NCBI GenBank assembly: GCA_937125395.1 | Contig: CAKZLI010000054.1 | Coordinates: 62,001-126,000, forward strand | Reading direction: 5' to 3' | Source of the DNA: an uncultured Glaciecola sp. | Lineage (GTDB): Bacteria; Pseudomonadota; Gammaproteobacteria; Enterobacterales; Alteromonadaceae | DNA: 64,000 bases | In this document: piece after piece, positions 8,328 through 18,199 of the stretch | Layout: the number at the start of each line of letters is the position of its first letter | How positions within the stretch are numbered: position 1 is the first letter of the stretch | The notes under the pieces: model-generated | The model's database searches: none | Told to the model about the DNA's origin: nothing | The model's input: only the letters and a program-made list of their open reading frames with translations | Made by a program: the position numbers and the translations under genes

Positions 8328-8756
8328 ATGCATAATCTTGATGAACAGTTACTTACTCAGATTGAACAATTACATAAATTGATTCAATTATTGGATAACG
8401 AGTTACAATTAATCAGTACGCGCGAAGCGGAACCATTAATGGCTTTGTTAAAAGCCAAAGAAGTATTACTTGATGATATCCATCAACGTGACCGACAAAT
8501 ACAAACGATGTACCTTTCGGCAAAAGAAAATGACGCGTTAACTGAAGCAATGACAGATAATGTGGAGACTTGCTTTGCACTTGTTGATCAATGTAAATAC
8601 CGAACCGATATCAATGAAAAAGCAGTCGAAAACGGGCAATTACGATTGGCACATTTACGCCATGTTCTTGTCGAATTGCGCGCCAAAGAATCAATGACTT
8701 ATGACCGGTCTGGTAAAGCTCAATCCACCGCAAGCACTCGCTCGATCAAAGCCTAA
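8328..8756 (+). CDS. flgN: Flagellar export chaperone FlgN
   Basis: FlgN is the type III export chaperone of the hook-filament junction proteins FlgK and FlgL. The 142 residues are almost entirely helical and charged (LTQIEQLHKLIQLLDNELQLISTREAEPLMALLKAKEVLLDDIHQRDRQI), which is how this fast-evolving family looks. The call also rests on its place directly after flgM. No clear Shine-Dalgarno sequence precedes the ATG, so translation may depend on flgM. It converges on flgP with 14 bases between. Confidence 0.88.
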   Translation: MHNLDEQLLTQIEQLHKLIQLLDNELQLISTREAEPLMALLKAKEVLLDDIHQRDRQIQTMYLSAKENDALTEAMTDNVETCFALVDQCKYRTDINEKAVENGQLRLAHLRHVLVELRAKESMTYDRSGKAQSTASTRSIKA

Positions 8757-8770
8757 ATTAAAAGCCTACG

Positions 8771-9289
8771 TTAGTAGTACCGAATCTCTTTAACGTGCTG
8801 TCTATTCTCAGTAATGACTGTTAAGTCATGCGCTCTGCGCATATCCAAACTTAACTCCGTCACATAGGTATTGTTACCTTGTTGATAAGATTTTTGGATT
8901 TTTGCCCCTCGAACCAACCCCAATATTTGGGTTTGTAATGCAGTATCTTGCACTACCATCGCCCCGATTTGTTGTGAGCCTTGGATGCCTAAACCGTGCA
9001 ATTGCGCTGCCAATTCTTTATATGCCTGCGCTTTAGAGGCGGTCATTGCATTGATGATCTTCGCTTCTATATCTTCCCCAGCTTGTTGTTCAATTGGCGC
9101 ATAACCTGTTGCATAGAGCACCGGATAGCTATCTGGCTGAACCGTTTCATATTCAATATGCGAATTGAGCACATTACTGCAGCCCGCTAATAACATTGAG
9201 CCGCTAATCCAACATACTGAAAAAACATGCTTGCTGTATCGTTTTATCGACCAACATTGCTGACCAGATGGAACGTTATTTAGTGTCAT
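8771..9289 (-). CDS. flgP: Flagellar outer-membrane lipoprotein FlgP
   Basis: FlgP is an LPP20-family outer-membrane lipoprotein needed for motility in Vibrio and Campylobacter, where it builds a disk around the basal body. The 172-residue product has an unusually long basic n-region and a lipobox LLAGC (Cys 37). It then carries the LPP20 core with YPVLYATGYAPIEQQAG, an Ala-rich helix (MTASKAQAYKELAAQLHG) and a beta-rich end. AAGG lies 7 bases before the ATG. It is convergent with flgN and divergent from flgT. The usual partner flgO is not beside it. Confidence 0.88.
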   Translation of the reverse strand: MTLNNVPSGQQCWSIKRYSKHVFSVCWISGSMLLAGCSNVLNSHIEYETVQPDSYPVLYATGYAPIEQQAGEDIEAKIINAMTASKAQAYKELAAQLHGLGIQGSQQIGAMVVQDTALQTQILGLVRGAKIQKSYQQGNNTYVTELSLDMRRAHDLTVITENRQHVKEIRYY

Positions 9290-9413
9290 GGAGTTACCTT
9301 TAAAGTAGTAGCAATATTACGTGTGTGCTTGGGGTTTAATTACTTTTATTACATGTTTTACTGCATGTTTTGTTCCAACTACGCATGCCAAATAGATTTG
9401 CCCTGTGAGCAAA

Positions 9414-9429
9414 TGGCATTAATCATGCA
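9414..9429 (+). promoter_or_regulatory. Candidate sigma-54 promoter of flgT
   Basis: TGGCATTAATCATGCA fits TGGCAC-N5-TTGCW with two changes and exact GG-N10-GC spacing. It lies about 57 bases upstream of the flgT ATG in the 197-bp divergent flgP/flgT gap. Confidence 0.62.
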
Positions 9430-9486
9430 GAACAACGATCACTTAGGCTAGAATCAATTAGCCATGCTTAACATCAGGTATGCAAT

Positions 9487-10680
9487 ATGAATTATTTGAC
9501 CTTAACAACCTTATTTAACCGTACCGCTTGGGCTGACACACTATTGCCGGTGTTGCTACTGATATTTGCCTGTGTTGGGCAAACTTATGCCAACCCTATT
9601 CTAGTGCAACAACGCGTTTCACTATTAAACACCAATATTGATGACGCCAGAAATACGGCAGTGGAAGCTGCCATAAAATCAGTGTTATTGCGGACGGGAG
9701 GGTCTGTTCAAGCCAACGCACAAATTAGCAACGGTATAGTGCAACAAGACACCTTTAATATTGCTCATCAAGGCAAATTGCAATCCGCCACCATACTGCA
9801 CGAAGTTCACACCGAGGATGAGCTAATTGTCGATATTAATGTTGAATTAATCGATATGCGGCCACGCTGTGAAATGACGCCCAATCAACGAAAAAGCGTG
9901 ACAAGTTCGTTTTATTTTGCTGATTTACACTCTTCCCAAGAGAATGATATGCAAGATCTTGCGCTGTGGATCCCAACCAAAATACAACAATACTTTGCCC
10001 TAGAACACTCTACTCTTGCCATTTCACACATCGATTCAACCCCTTGGTACCCAGGACTACGTTCCTCCCCTACAGCCAGTATTGAACTCGGCAAAAAATT
10101 TAATGCTCAATACATTATCAGCGGTCAAATTGACGATATATCCACGCAACGCACTTACCCTAAAGCGTATGCGTTTTGGCAAAAGGAAAAGGCGCAACGT
10201 CAGTTTGCAGCGAGGGTGGCGGTATATGATACATTTACAGGAACCCGTATTTTTGATCGCGGTTATCAATTTGCTACTCAATGGCATGACCCGCTAACTG
10301 CAAGCACTAATATTCGATCTCGGCAATTCACGCAATCTCCCTATGGCAGTAAAATAATGGCAACCATTGCTCAAATACAACAGGATATCGAACATCATAT
10401 TCAATGTGCTCCGCAACGCGCTCGCGTTATTGGCATCGATCAGCAAACTGTCATTATCGACATCGGAGAGCAACAAGGGGTCAATGCTGATACTCTGTTT
10501 ACGTTATCGCAATACTCAGAGCAACTTGGCGCACAAGGAACGAATATACTTATAACTACGCCCCATCAGGCACACTTTGAAGTGGTGAGTATTATGTCAT
10601 CCACCACGGTCATCAAACGAACAACCGGCATGTTAACGCAAAATATTCAACATCATGATTGGGTCACGGTCTTACCATAA
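9487..10680 (+). CDS. flgT: Flagellar H-ring protein FlgT
   Basis: FlgT forms the H-ring that stabilises the basal body and supports the T-ring and stator in Vibrio-type sodium-driven flagella. The product has 397 residues with a signal peptide (LLPVLLLIFACVGQTYA, cleavage near residue 36). An N-terminal domain follows (VEAAIKSVLLRTGGSV.., residues 55-110), then a middle TolB-N-like domain (about 125-290), and a small beta C-terminal domain (about 300-397) with VIIDIGEQQGV. The motifs and its position beside flgP, flgA, flgM and flgN agree with FlgT. Confidence 0.9.
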   Translation: MNYLTLTTLFNRTAWADTLLPVLLLIFACVGQTYANPILVQQRVSLLNTNIDDARNTAVEAAIKSVLLRTGGSVQANAQISNGIVQQDTFNIAHQGKLQSATILHEVHTEDELIVDINVELIDMRPRCEMTPNQRKSVTSSFYFADLHSSQENDMQDLALWIPTKIQQYFALEHSTLAISHIDSTPWYPGLRSSPTASIELGKKFNAQYIISGQIDDISTQRTYPKAYAFWQKEKAQRQFAARVAVYDTFTGTRIFDRGYQFATQWHDPLTASTNIRSRQFTQSPYGSKIMATIAQIQQDIEHHIQCAPQRARVIGIDQQTVIIDIGEQQGVNADTLFTLSQYSEQLGAQGTNILITTPHQAHFEVVSIMSSTTVIKRTTGMLTQNIQHHDWVTVLP

Positions 10681-10727
10681 TATTCAACAAAATCGTGTGA
10701 TCTTCTTTTAACTTATATGGTATTAAC

Positions 10728-10733
10728 TATAAT
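10728..10733 (+). promoter_or_regulatory. Possible sigma-70 -10 box of smrA
   Basis: A perfect TATAAT lies 31 bases before the smrA start codon; the sequence 17 bases upstream (CTTTTA) is only a weak -35. It suggests smrA has its own promoter and is not strictly part of the flgT transcript. Confidence 0.4.
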
Positions 10734-10763
10734 ATCGTCAATAGGTCTTATCTGGAGAATACT

Positions 10764-11381
10764 ATGCAACCGAACAACACGGATAATCCTGAATCACTCG
10801 AAGGACAAGATGACGCCGCAGCGTTTTTAGCTGAAATGTCAGATGTGCAACCTCTTATCACTGAAGCGACAGTGATGCTCAAAACCGATGATCCGTTGGC
10901 GTTATCTCGCCAATTAAAACGCGAACAATTACAGCAAGACACACACCCCACATTACTTGCATTATCATTAGAACTGACCCGTGCCATAGACCCTTATGAT
11001 TTTATTAGTTACAAACAAGATGGGATCCAAGAAGGGGTGTTTAAGAATTTACGATTGGGTAAATATCCGATTGAAGCGCGTTTAACGTTAACTCAATCAA
11101 CCATCGAAGTGGCTAGAGAAGCTTTATTTAACAAAATCACATTGTGTTTTAAGCAAGGTACAAGAGTGCTGTTAGTACAACATGGGATGGGATTGAATAG
11201 TAAACCGGTTGCGGGAAAATTAAAGAGTTATTTAAATATGTGGTTGCCAGAGTTTGCAGAAGTTATCGCTTATCACTCTGCTCATGTAAGCCATGGCGGT
11301 TTAGCGGCAACATATGTGCTATTAAAAAAGAATCCAGAGCAAAAACTTATTAATCGAGAGAAACACGCAAAACGCGGTTAA
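10764..11381 (+). CDS. smrA: Smr-domain DNA endonuclease-like protein (SmrA/YdaL)
   Basis: This is a small MutS-related (Smr) domain protein; E. coli SmrA (YdaL) has DNA nicking activity. Of 205 residues, the Smr domain spans about 96-190. It begins with LRLGKYPIEARLTL at the position of the family's LDLHG motif, where the usual His is replaced. It contains VLLVQHGMGLNS and later YHSAHVSHGGLAATYVLLKK. The N-terminal 95 residues are an acidic, helical region typical of SmrA. GGAG precedes the ATG. The stop codon is followed by about 40 further in-frame sense codons of hydrophobic character. Confidence 0.88.
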   Translation: MQPNNTDNPESLEGQDDAAAFLAEMSDVQPLITEATVMLKTDDPLALSRQLKREQLQQDTHPTLLALSLELTRAIDPYDFISYKQDGIQEGVFKNLRLGKYPIEARLTLTQSTIEVAREALFNKITLCFKQGTRVLLVQHGMGLNSKPVAGKLKSYLNMWLPEFAEVIAYHSAHVSHGGLAATYVLLKKNPEQKLINREKHAKRG

Positions 11382-11542
11382 ATATCGGTTTACAAAAATA
11401 CTGCTGCGTTAGCGCTCGCGTTGATTGCCGCAGTGACTGTCATTATGACTACCGCAACGAACACGCTGGTAAAACCGATTTTTTTATTTCTTTTAAACAT
11501 CTAACGCACCTACTAACACTTTTAAATCATATTAACTAATAT

Positions 11543-11568
11543 TTAAGTAATACTTAACTATTACTTAA
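11543..11568. repeat. AT-rich inverted repeat downstream of smrA and purL
   Basis: TTAAGTAAT and ATTACTTAA form a perfect 9-bp inverted repeat with an 8-base spacer, in the 252-bp gap between the convergent genes smrA and purL. It could be a weak bidirectional terminator, but it has no GC-rich stem or clean T run. Confidence 0.4.
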
Positions 11569-11633
11569 TTTAGCAGGCTAGTAACAACTAACCTACTAAC
11601 TATATTAAAACACAAATAGAATTTTACAAGTTA

Positions 11634-14600
11634 TTAATTTACATACTTACGTGCGTTTCTGAACATTCTCATCCAAGGACTGTCTTCCTGCCATTCTGGC
11701 GCTTGCCAAGAATTAGCCACAGCTCTAAAGACACGCTCTGGATGTGGCATCATAATCGTCACTCGCCCATCTTGCGATGTCAAACCGGTAATCCCATTGA
11801 CTGAGCCGTTAGGGTTAGCCGGATATTGTTGTGTGACATGCCCATCGTTATCAACAAAACGCAGACTTACTTGTTTCGCGCTTTCAATTAAACTTAACGC
11901 AGCGGGTGAGCTAAATTCAGCATGCCCTTCACCGTGTGATACAGCGATAGGCATACGTGAACCAACCATATCAGCAAATAACACCGAAGCAGAAGGTTGT
12001 ACTTCAACCATGGCAACACGCGCTTCAAATCGGGCCGATTGATTCTGGACAAAATGAGGCCAATCTTGGGTGCCAGGGATAATGCTATGAAGGTTGGATA
12101 ACATCTGACAGCCATTACACACCCCTAATGAAAAGGTTGCGTTGCGTTCAAAGAACGCTGAGAATTCAGCTTTAGCTAGCTCATTATACAAAATCGATTT
12201 TGCCCAACCCTCACCTGCGCCTAACACGTCACCATATGAAAAGCCGCCACATGCCGCTAACCCTGCAAAATCAGCTAAACTGACATTACCCGATAAGATA
12301 TCAGACATATGTACATCAACCGCATGGAAACCAGCTCGATCAAAAGCCGCTGCCATTTCATAATGTGAGTTAACACCTTGTTCTCGTAAAATTGCGACTT
12401 TAGGTAATACACCTTTGGCAATATATGGGGCACTGATGTCTTCATTAAGATCAAATGACAAATGTGCATGTAACCCAGGATCATTCGGATTTTGTTTACT
12501 AACGTGTTCTTGTTTAGCAGTCTCAGGATTATCTCGTAATGCTTGCATCTGATATGTCGTTTCTGCCCATATTGTTCGCAGTCTAAGACGCGACTCATCA
12601 ACAATGACCGCATCGCCGATACGCATGGTGATCTTGTCTCCAGCCACAGGGGAACCTAAAATATGAGCGCAATGTGCCAACCCTTGCTCTGCCAATATAG
12701 CCATGACTGAGGCTAATGATGCTTCACTCACTTGGATCACACCGCCTAATTCTTCATTAAACAATATCGCTAAGGCTTGCTCTGCATTGCCTAACTGGCT
12801 AAGTTCAACATCAAGACCACAGTGACCAGCAAATGCCATTTCGGTCAATGTTGTAAATAACCCGCCGTCTGATACATCATGATAAGCCAATGCCAGTTGC
12901 TGACTGACCAGCGCTTGAATAGCGTTAAAATACCCCTTTAGCAACTGTGGGTCATCTACATCAGGAACACTATCACCTAATTGTCCGTATACTTGTGCAA
13001 GACATGAACCACCTAAACGCTGTTGTTTTTGGCCTAAATCAATATAGATTAAATGACTTTCGCCTTGGTCAAGGTGTAATTGCGGCGTTAATGTTTTACG
13101 AATATCTTGAACTGCACCAAATGCAGTAATGACTAATGACATGGGTGAAGTAACACTTTTGGTTTCACCGTCTTCTTCCCATTGCGTTCTCATCGACATG
13201 GAGTCTTTACCAACCGGGATGGCTAAATCTAACGCTGGACATAACTCTTCACCAATTGCTTTAACCGCTTCGTACAAACCGGCATCTTCTCCAGGATGAC
13301 CAGCGGGTGACATCCAGTTTGCAGATAACTTAATTCGTTTTAATGACCCGATGTCAGCAGCCCCAATATTGGTTAACGCCTCAGCCACAGCCAAGCGCGC
13401 CGAAGCACCATAATTGAGTAAGGCAACCGGCGTTCGCTCACCCAATGCCATCGCTTCACCATGATATGTATCAAATGACGCTGCAGTTACCGCAACATCT
13501 GCAACTGGAATTTGCCATGGACCGACCATCTGATCACGTGCCACTAAACCGGTGACTGATCGATCGCCAATGGTGATCAAGAATGTTTTTTCAGCGACGG
13601 TAGGTAAACGTAAGATACGCTCAATCGCATCGGTAATTGTCACGTCTTGCAGAGTCAAAGGCAGAGGGGTAAATGAAGCAGATTGGACATCGCGATGCAT
13701 TTTTGGGGGTTTACCCAACAAGACATCTAACGGCATATCAATCGGATTATTGTTATGCACCGCATCACTTAATAATAAATGAGGAGCAAGCGTTGCTTCT
13801 CCTACGACTGCAAATGGCGCTCTTTCACGTTCGCACAAAGCGGCAAACACGGCTAAATTATCCGGTGCAACCGATAATACATAACGTTCTTGTGATTCAT
13901 TACACCAAATCTCATGCGGGCTCATGCCTGGTTCATCATTGGGCACGTTACGTATTTCAAAATTACCGCCCCGCCCTGCATCATTGACCAACTCTGGAAA
14001 TGCATTGGATAAGCCACCGGCACCAACATCATGAATAAATTGAATCGGGTTGCTGTCACCCATCTGCCAACAACGGTCAATCACTTCTTGGCAACGACGT
14101 TCCATTTCTGGATTCTCGCGTTGCACCGATGCAAAATCCAAATCTTCATTGGATTGACCCGATGTCATAGATGAGGCCGCGCCGCCACCTAAACCAATAT
14201 TCATAGCGGGACCACCTAGTACAATGAGTTTTGCACCAATGGTGATCTCACCTTTTTGGGTATGTGCTTTACAAATATTACCTAATCCGCCAGCAAGCAT
14301 AATCGGTTTGTGATAACCGCGGACCTCTAAACCGTTAAAACTGGTAACAGCTTGCTCATAAGTTCGAAAATACCCTAACAAATTAGGGCGACCAAACTCG
14401 TTATTAAATGCAGCACCGCCCAATGGGCCATTGGTCATGATATCTAATGCCGATACAATCCGCGCAGGTTTACCATAATCTGCTTCCCAAGGTTGTTCAA
14501 AACCAGGGATACGTAAGTTAGAAACACTAAATCCGACTAAACCGGCTTTGGGCTTAGAACCCCGACCGGTAGCACCTTCATCACGGATTTCACCACCAGA

Positions 14601-15533
14601 ACCGGTTGCTGCACCAGCAAAAGGCGCAATCGCAGTGGGATGGTTATGCGTTTCTACTTTCATCAAAATGTCTATCACCTCAGGATGATATTCATATTGA
14701 TGATTGACAGGAGATGGAAAGAATCGCCCAGCCAGACTACCTTCCATTACGGCCGCATTATCAGAATAAGCTGAATGTACAAACTCTGGTGTGTGCGCAA
14801 ATGTGTTTTTTATCATTTTGAATAATGATTTTGGTTGTTCGACGCCATCAATCGTCCAATCAGCATTAAAGATCTTGTGCCGACAATGCTCTGAATTGGC
14901 TTGCGCAAACATGTATAGTTCGATGTCGTTAGGATTACGCTTTAATCGAGTAAAGCTGGCAAACAAGTAGTCAATTTCATCATCCGCTAATGCTAAACCA
15001 TAGCTAATATTGGCATCAATTAATGCTTGTTTACCCAAACCCAAGATATCGACAGACGCAAAGTGACCAGGGGCATCGGTCAAAAACAGATTTTCTGCAG
15101 CGTCCATCTCATCTAATACCACTTGAGTCATGCGATCATGGATCAACGCTTTTACTTGCTCTCGTTGGGCTTCAGATAAATATTCATCACAGGTAAGATA
15201 GAACGCTTCACCACGTTCTATTTTGCTGACCATAGTAAGGCCACAATTATGCGCAATGTCGGTTGCTTTTGTGGACCAAGGAGAAATAGTACCAAAACGC
15301 GGTGTCACTAATAACAGTTCACCAGTATGCGCGATATGTTCGCTTGCTGGTCCATAGGTTAAGAGTTTATCTAAAACCACTTGCTCACTCGTCGTCAATG
15401 CTTGTGTGGCAGCGACAAAATGTACGTATTGAGCTTGAATGCTTTGTACAGGTAATGCAAGGTCATGACATGACTGGAGTAATTTTTTAGTCGCAAATTC
15501 TGATAAAGAGGTGCTGCCGCGCAGGATTAGCAT
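11634..15533 (-). CDS. purL: Phosphoribosylformylglycinamidine synthase PurL
   Basis: PurL converts FGAR, glutamine and ATP to FGAM, the fourth step of purine synthesis. It is the large single-chain form (1299 residues) of Gammaproteobacteria. The PurS-like N-domain spans about 1-150. Two AIRS-like ATP-binding halves follow, with [38 protein letters not shown] motifs. The class I glutamine amidotransferase domain is at the C-terminus, with nucleophile Cys in [12 protein letters not shown] and His/Glu in MPHPERVFR. The order purL, mltF (divergent), tadA is shared with E. coli. Confidence 0.98.
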   Translation of the reverse strand: MLILRGSTSLSEFATKKLLQSCHDLALPVQSIQAQYVHFVAATQALTTSEQVVLDKLLTYGPASEHIAHTGELLLVTPRFGTISPWSTKATDIAHNCGLTMVSKIERGEAFYLTCDEYLSEAQREQVKALIHDRMTQVVLDEMDAAENLFLTDAPGHFASVDILGLGKQALIDANISYGLALADDEIDYLFASFTRLKRNPNDIELYMFAQANSEHCRHKIFNADWTIDGVEQPKSLFKMIKNTFAHTPEFVHSAYSDNAAVMEGSLAGRFFPSPVNHQYEYHPEVIDILMKVETHNHPTAIAPFAGAATGSGGEIRDEGATGRGSKPKAGLVGFSVSNLRIPGFEQPWEADYGKPARIVSALDIMTNGPLGGAAFNNEFGRPNLLGYFRTYEQAVTSFNGLEVRGYHKPIMLAGGLGNICKAHTQKGEITIGAKLIVLGGPAMNIGLGGGAASSMTSGQSNEDLDFASVQRENPEMERRCQEVIDRCWQMGDSNPIQFIHDVGAGGLSNAFPELVNDAGRGGNFEIRNVPNDEPGMSPHEIWCNESQERYVLSVAPDNLAVFAALCERERAPFAVVGEATLAPHLLLSDAVHNNNPIDMPLDVLLGKPPKMHRDVQSASFTPLPLTLQDVTITDAIERILRLPTVAEKTFLITIGDRSVTGLVARDQMVGPWQIPVADVAVTAASFDTYHGEAMALGERTPVALLNYGASARLAVAEALTNIGAADIGSLKRIKLSANWMSPAGHPGEDAGLYEAVKAIGEELCPALDLAIPVGKDSMSMRTQWEEDGETKSVTSPMSLVITAFGAVQDIRKTLTPQLHLDQGESHLIYIDLGQKQQRLGGSCLAQVYGQLGDSVPDVDDPQLLKGYFNAIQALVSQQLALAYHDVSDGGLFTTLTEMAFAGHCGLDVELSQLGNAEQALAILFNEELGGVIQVSEASLASVMAILAEQGLAHCAHILGSPVAGDKITMRIGDAVIVDESRLRLRTIWAETTYQMQALRDNPETAKQEHVSKQNPNDPGLHAHLSFDLNEDISAPYIAKGVLPKVAILREQGVNSHYEMAAAFDRAGFHAVDVHMSDILSGNVSLADFAGLAACGGFSYGDVLGAGEGWAKSILYNELAKAEFSAFFERNATFSLGVCNGCQMLSNLHSIIPGTQDWPHFVQNQSARFEARVAMVEVQPSASVLFADMVGSRMPIAVSHGEGHAEFSSPAALSLIESAKQVSLRFVDNDGHVTQQYPANPNGSVNGITGLTSQDGRVTIMMPHPERVFRAVANSWQAPEWQEDSPWMRMFRNARKYVN

Positions 15534-15680
15534 AGATGGTTTCCGAACGTTTATGGGACAATTTTGAGTCGTTATTATAGAATAAATAAGACAATTTGAT
15601 AAGAAACATTTACCATACGTATGATATCGGTTAAGTTTTAACCTAACGAGAATGGCGCACTATTATAACAGGATAGATTT

Positions 15681-17072
15681 ATGCGTGGCATTAGCCTAAG
15701 TAAATGGATAGTTTGTCTAGTCATTACCGTCGGATTGTCTGGCTGTTTTGAGTTTACCAAACCCAATAACGAACTAAAGCGCATACTCAGCGAAGGCCAA
15801 ATCGTCATCGCAACTGAATATGGTGCAAATTCGTATTATCTACAAAATGATCTCCCTAGTGGTTTTGAATACGAATTAGCCGCAGGTTTTGCTCGCTTCA
15901 TTGGTGTCGAGTTACGTATCCAACCCTACTACTCTGAAGCGATAATGTTAAAAGATCTCACTAACCAAAAAGTAGATATTTTAGCATCACAGTTTTCATT
16001 TTCGAACGAAACGACGGCAAAATATAAGCTAGGCCCAGCCTATCAATATTATACGCACCAAGTGGTGATTCACCGTAATCAACGAAGTTTACGCGACTTA
16101 TCACAACTCTCCGGTAAAGTGTATGTGCAACGAAATAGCCAACAAGCGGCTATTTTACAAGCCAGTGATGCACTCAATGCGGCTGTCATTAATGACACAC
16201 TCAACTGGCAACAAGTGGATCAATTCGATGATGAAGAATTACTGTTACTGGTCGCCGATGAAAAAATCACTGCAACCGTAGCTAATTCAGCGTTAGTCAA
16301 CGTAATGCGCAGACGTTACCCTGAGATTAAAATGGGCTTGGATCTGCAAATTGATGCCGCCCAACAATGGTTGTTGCACCCCTACCAAGATGATTCATTG
16401 CTCAGTGCATTACTCGAATACTTTGGGCATATTCAACAAAATGGTGAATTCAGTCGATTACAAGACAAATACTTTGGGCATATTCGCGAATTCGATTATG
16501 TCGACACCACCGCTTTTATTAGAGCAGTCGAGACCGTTTTGCCGACATATCGACCTTGGTTTGAGCAATATTCAGGTGTGTTTGATTGGCAATTAATCGC
16601 CGCGACTAGCTATCAAGAAAGTCATTGGAAACCGGATGCGATATCTCCGACGGGTGTGCGAGGATTAATGATGTTGACTCTTCCGACAGCCAAAGAAGTA
16701 GGCGTACAATCGCGCATTGATCCGCAACAAAGTATTCAAGGGGGCGCGTTGTATTTACAGAGACTGTATGCACGTATACCCGATAGGATCAGCAATCCAG
16801 ATAAAATATACATGGCACTTGCCGCGTATAATTTGGGGTTAGGCCATGTTGAAGATGCCAGAGTACTGACAGAGCGATTTGGATATGATCCGGATCTATG
16901 GGTAGACGTGAAACAACACTTACCGTTGCTACGCCAAAAACAGTATTATCAGCAAACTCGATATGGGTTTGCCCGAGGCGATGTCGCCGTAAAATACGTT
17001 GAAAATATCAGACGCTATCATGATAGTTTGATGTATATTACTAAGGTTGATGAACCAACAGGAAATAATTAA
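15681..17072 (+). CDS. mltF: Membrane-bound lytic murein transglycosylase MltF
   Basis: MltF is an outer-membrane lipoprotein that cleaves peptidoglycan strands non-hydrolytically. The 463 residues comprise a signal sequence with lipobox LSGC (Cys 22). A solute-binding-protein-3-like regulatory domain follows (about 35-270), then a C-terminal SLT domain (about 288-450). The catalytic Glu is E313 in YQESHWKP, followed by SPTGVRGLMMLT and later YNLGLGHVEDAR. It is divergent from purL, as in E. coli. Confidence 0.96.
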   Translation: MRGISLSKWIVCLVITVGLSGCFEFTKPNNELKRILSEGQIVIATEYGANSYYLQNDLPSGFEYELAAGFARFIGVELRIQPYYSEAIMLKDLTNQKVDILASQFSFSNETTAKYKLGPAYQYYTHQVVIHRNQRSLRDLSQLSGKVYVQRNSQQAAILQASDALNAAVINDTLNWQQVDQFDDEELLLLVADEKITATVANSALVNVMRRRYPEIKMGLDLQIDAAQQWLLHPYQDDSLLSALLEYFGHIQQNGEFSRLQDKYFGHIREFDYVDTTAFIRAVETVLPTYRPWFEQYSGVFDWQLIAATSYQESHWKPDAISPTGVRGLMMLTLPTAKEVGVQSRIDPQQSIQGGALYLQRLYARIPDRISNPDKIYMALAAYNLGLGHVEDARVLTERFGYDPDLWVDVKQHLPLLRQKQYYQQTRYGFARGDVAVKYVENIRRYHDSLMYITKVDEPTGNN

Positions 17073-17076
17073 ATTA

Positions 17077-17232
17077 ATGAAAAAAAATAAATTATATCGG
17101 ACTAATAGACAACTCTTGTCTGGCACGTCAAGACGTCGAATTATGCTAAAAAAAACGCATTTAAAAATGTTACAACGCCGAAAGCTATTTAATTTATTCA
17201 ACTCTAATTTGTTTGAACCTGAACAAAGCTGA
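17077..17232 (+). CDS. Small basic hypothetical protein
   Basis: A 51-codon frame starts 4 bases after the mltF stop and ends 25 bases before the convergent tadA. The product is strongly basic (KKNKLYRTNRQ..TSRRRIMLKKTHLKMLQRRKLFNLFN) with no membrane segment or Cys motif. AGGA lies about 13 bases upstream, so initiation is weak and may depend on mltF translation. I do not recognise the family. It could be a real small nucleic-acid-binding protein or a chance frame; its tight fit behind mltF is the main support. Confidence 0.4.
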   Translation: MKKNKLYRTNRQLLSGTSRRRIMLKKTHLKMLQRRKLFNLFNSNLFEPEQS

Positions 17233-17257
17233 ATGCAAACAATATGCAATAGACGAT

Positions 17258-17797
<540 letters not shown>

Positions 17798-17951
17798 GAC
17801 AAAATACATACAATCATGAATCACCACCTTGACGATAAGCTATTGATTATAGTGATTTTAAAAAAGTGGCGCGGATATTGTAACCATAATATAAATATCA
17901 CGGTATATACAAATTTCGGCTATACTGACACAAAATAAGGAACACATCATC

Positions 17952-18170
17952 ATGAATATGACCGCTATTGCCATCGTCGCCATCGTTTGTTGGGCCATTG
18001 TTTCCATCGTAGAAGCAGCTAAATCCAACAAGAAGCATAAGATATCACAAGTTGAACGTGACCAAATAGAAAAAGAAATCGCGGCATTAAAGCAGCGTAT
18101 CGAAACCTTAGAACGCATTGTAACTGATGAAAAATACGCGTTAAAAAAAGAGTTTGAAAACCTCAGTTAA
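17952..18170 (+). CDS. PspB-like small membrane/coiled-coil protein
   Basis: The 72-residue product has one N-terminal membrane helix (about residues 4-22, AIAIVAIVCWAIVSIV). A charged coiled coil follows, with ALKQRIETLERIVTDE (about 47-62), closely resembling the C-terminal half of phage-shock protein PspB. Bona fide PspB acts with PspC and PspA at the inner membrane, but no other psp gene is nearby. I therefore call it PspB-like rather than pspB. AAGGA lies 10 bases upstream of the ATG, and the TATACT in the leader could be a -10 box. Confidence 0.72.
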   Translation: MNMTAIAIVAIVCWAIVSIVEAAKSNKKHKISQVERDQIEKEIAALKQRIETLERIVTDEKYALKKEFENLS

Positions 18171-18191
18171 CTTTACCACTGACTCTTTTTT
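18163..18191 (+). terminator. Possible terminator after the PspB-like gene
   Basis: TCAGT...ACTGA form a 5-bp stem with a 10-base loop, followed by CTCTTTTTT. The stem is short and overlaps the stop codon, so strength is uncertain. Confidence 0.4.
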
Positions 18192-18199
18192 ATTGTGGG

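Noticed and set aside
9340..9400. Sigma-54-like TGGCAT...TTGG on the minus strand before flgP
   Set aside because: The spacing between the GG and GC elements is wrong by at least one base and the -12 GC is missing.
15534..15570. Possible PurR operator upstream of purL
   Set aside because: Only the central AAACGTT of the consensus is present; the outer positions do not match well enough to claim a site.
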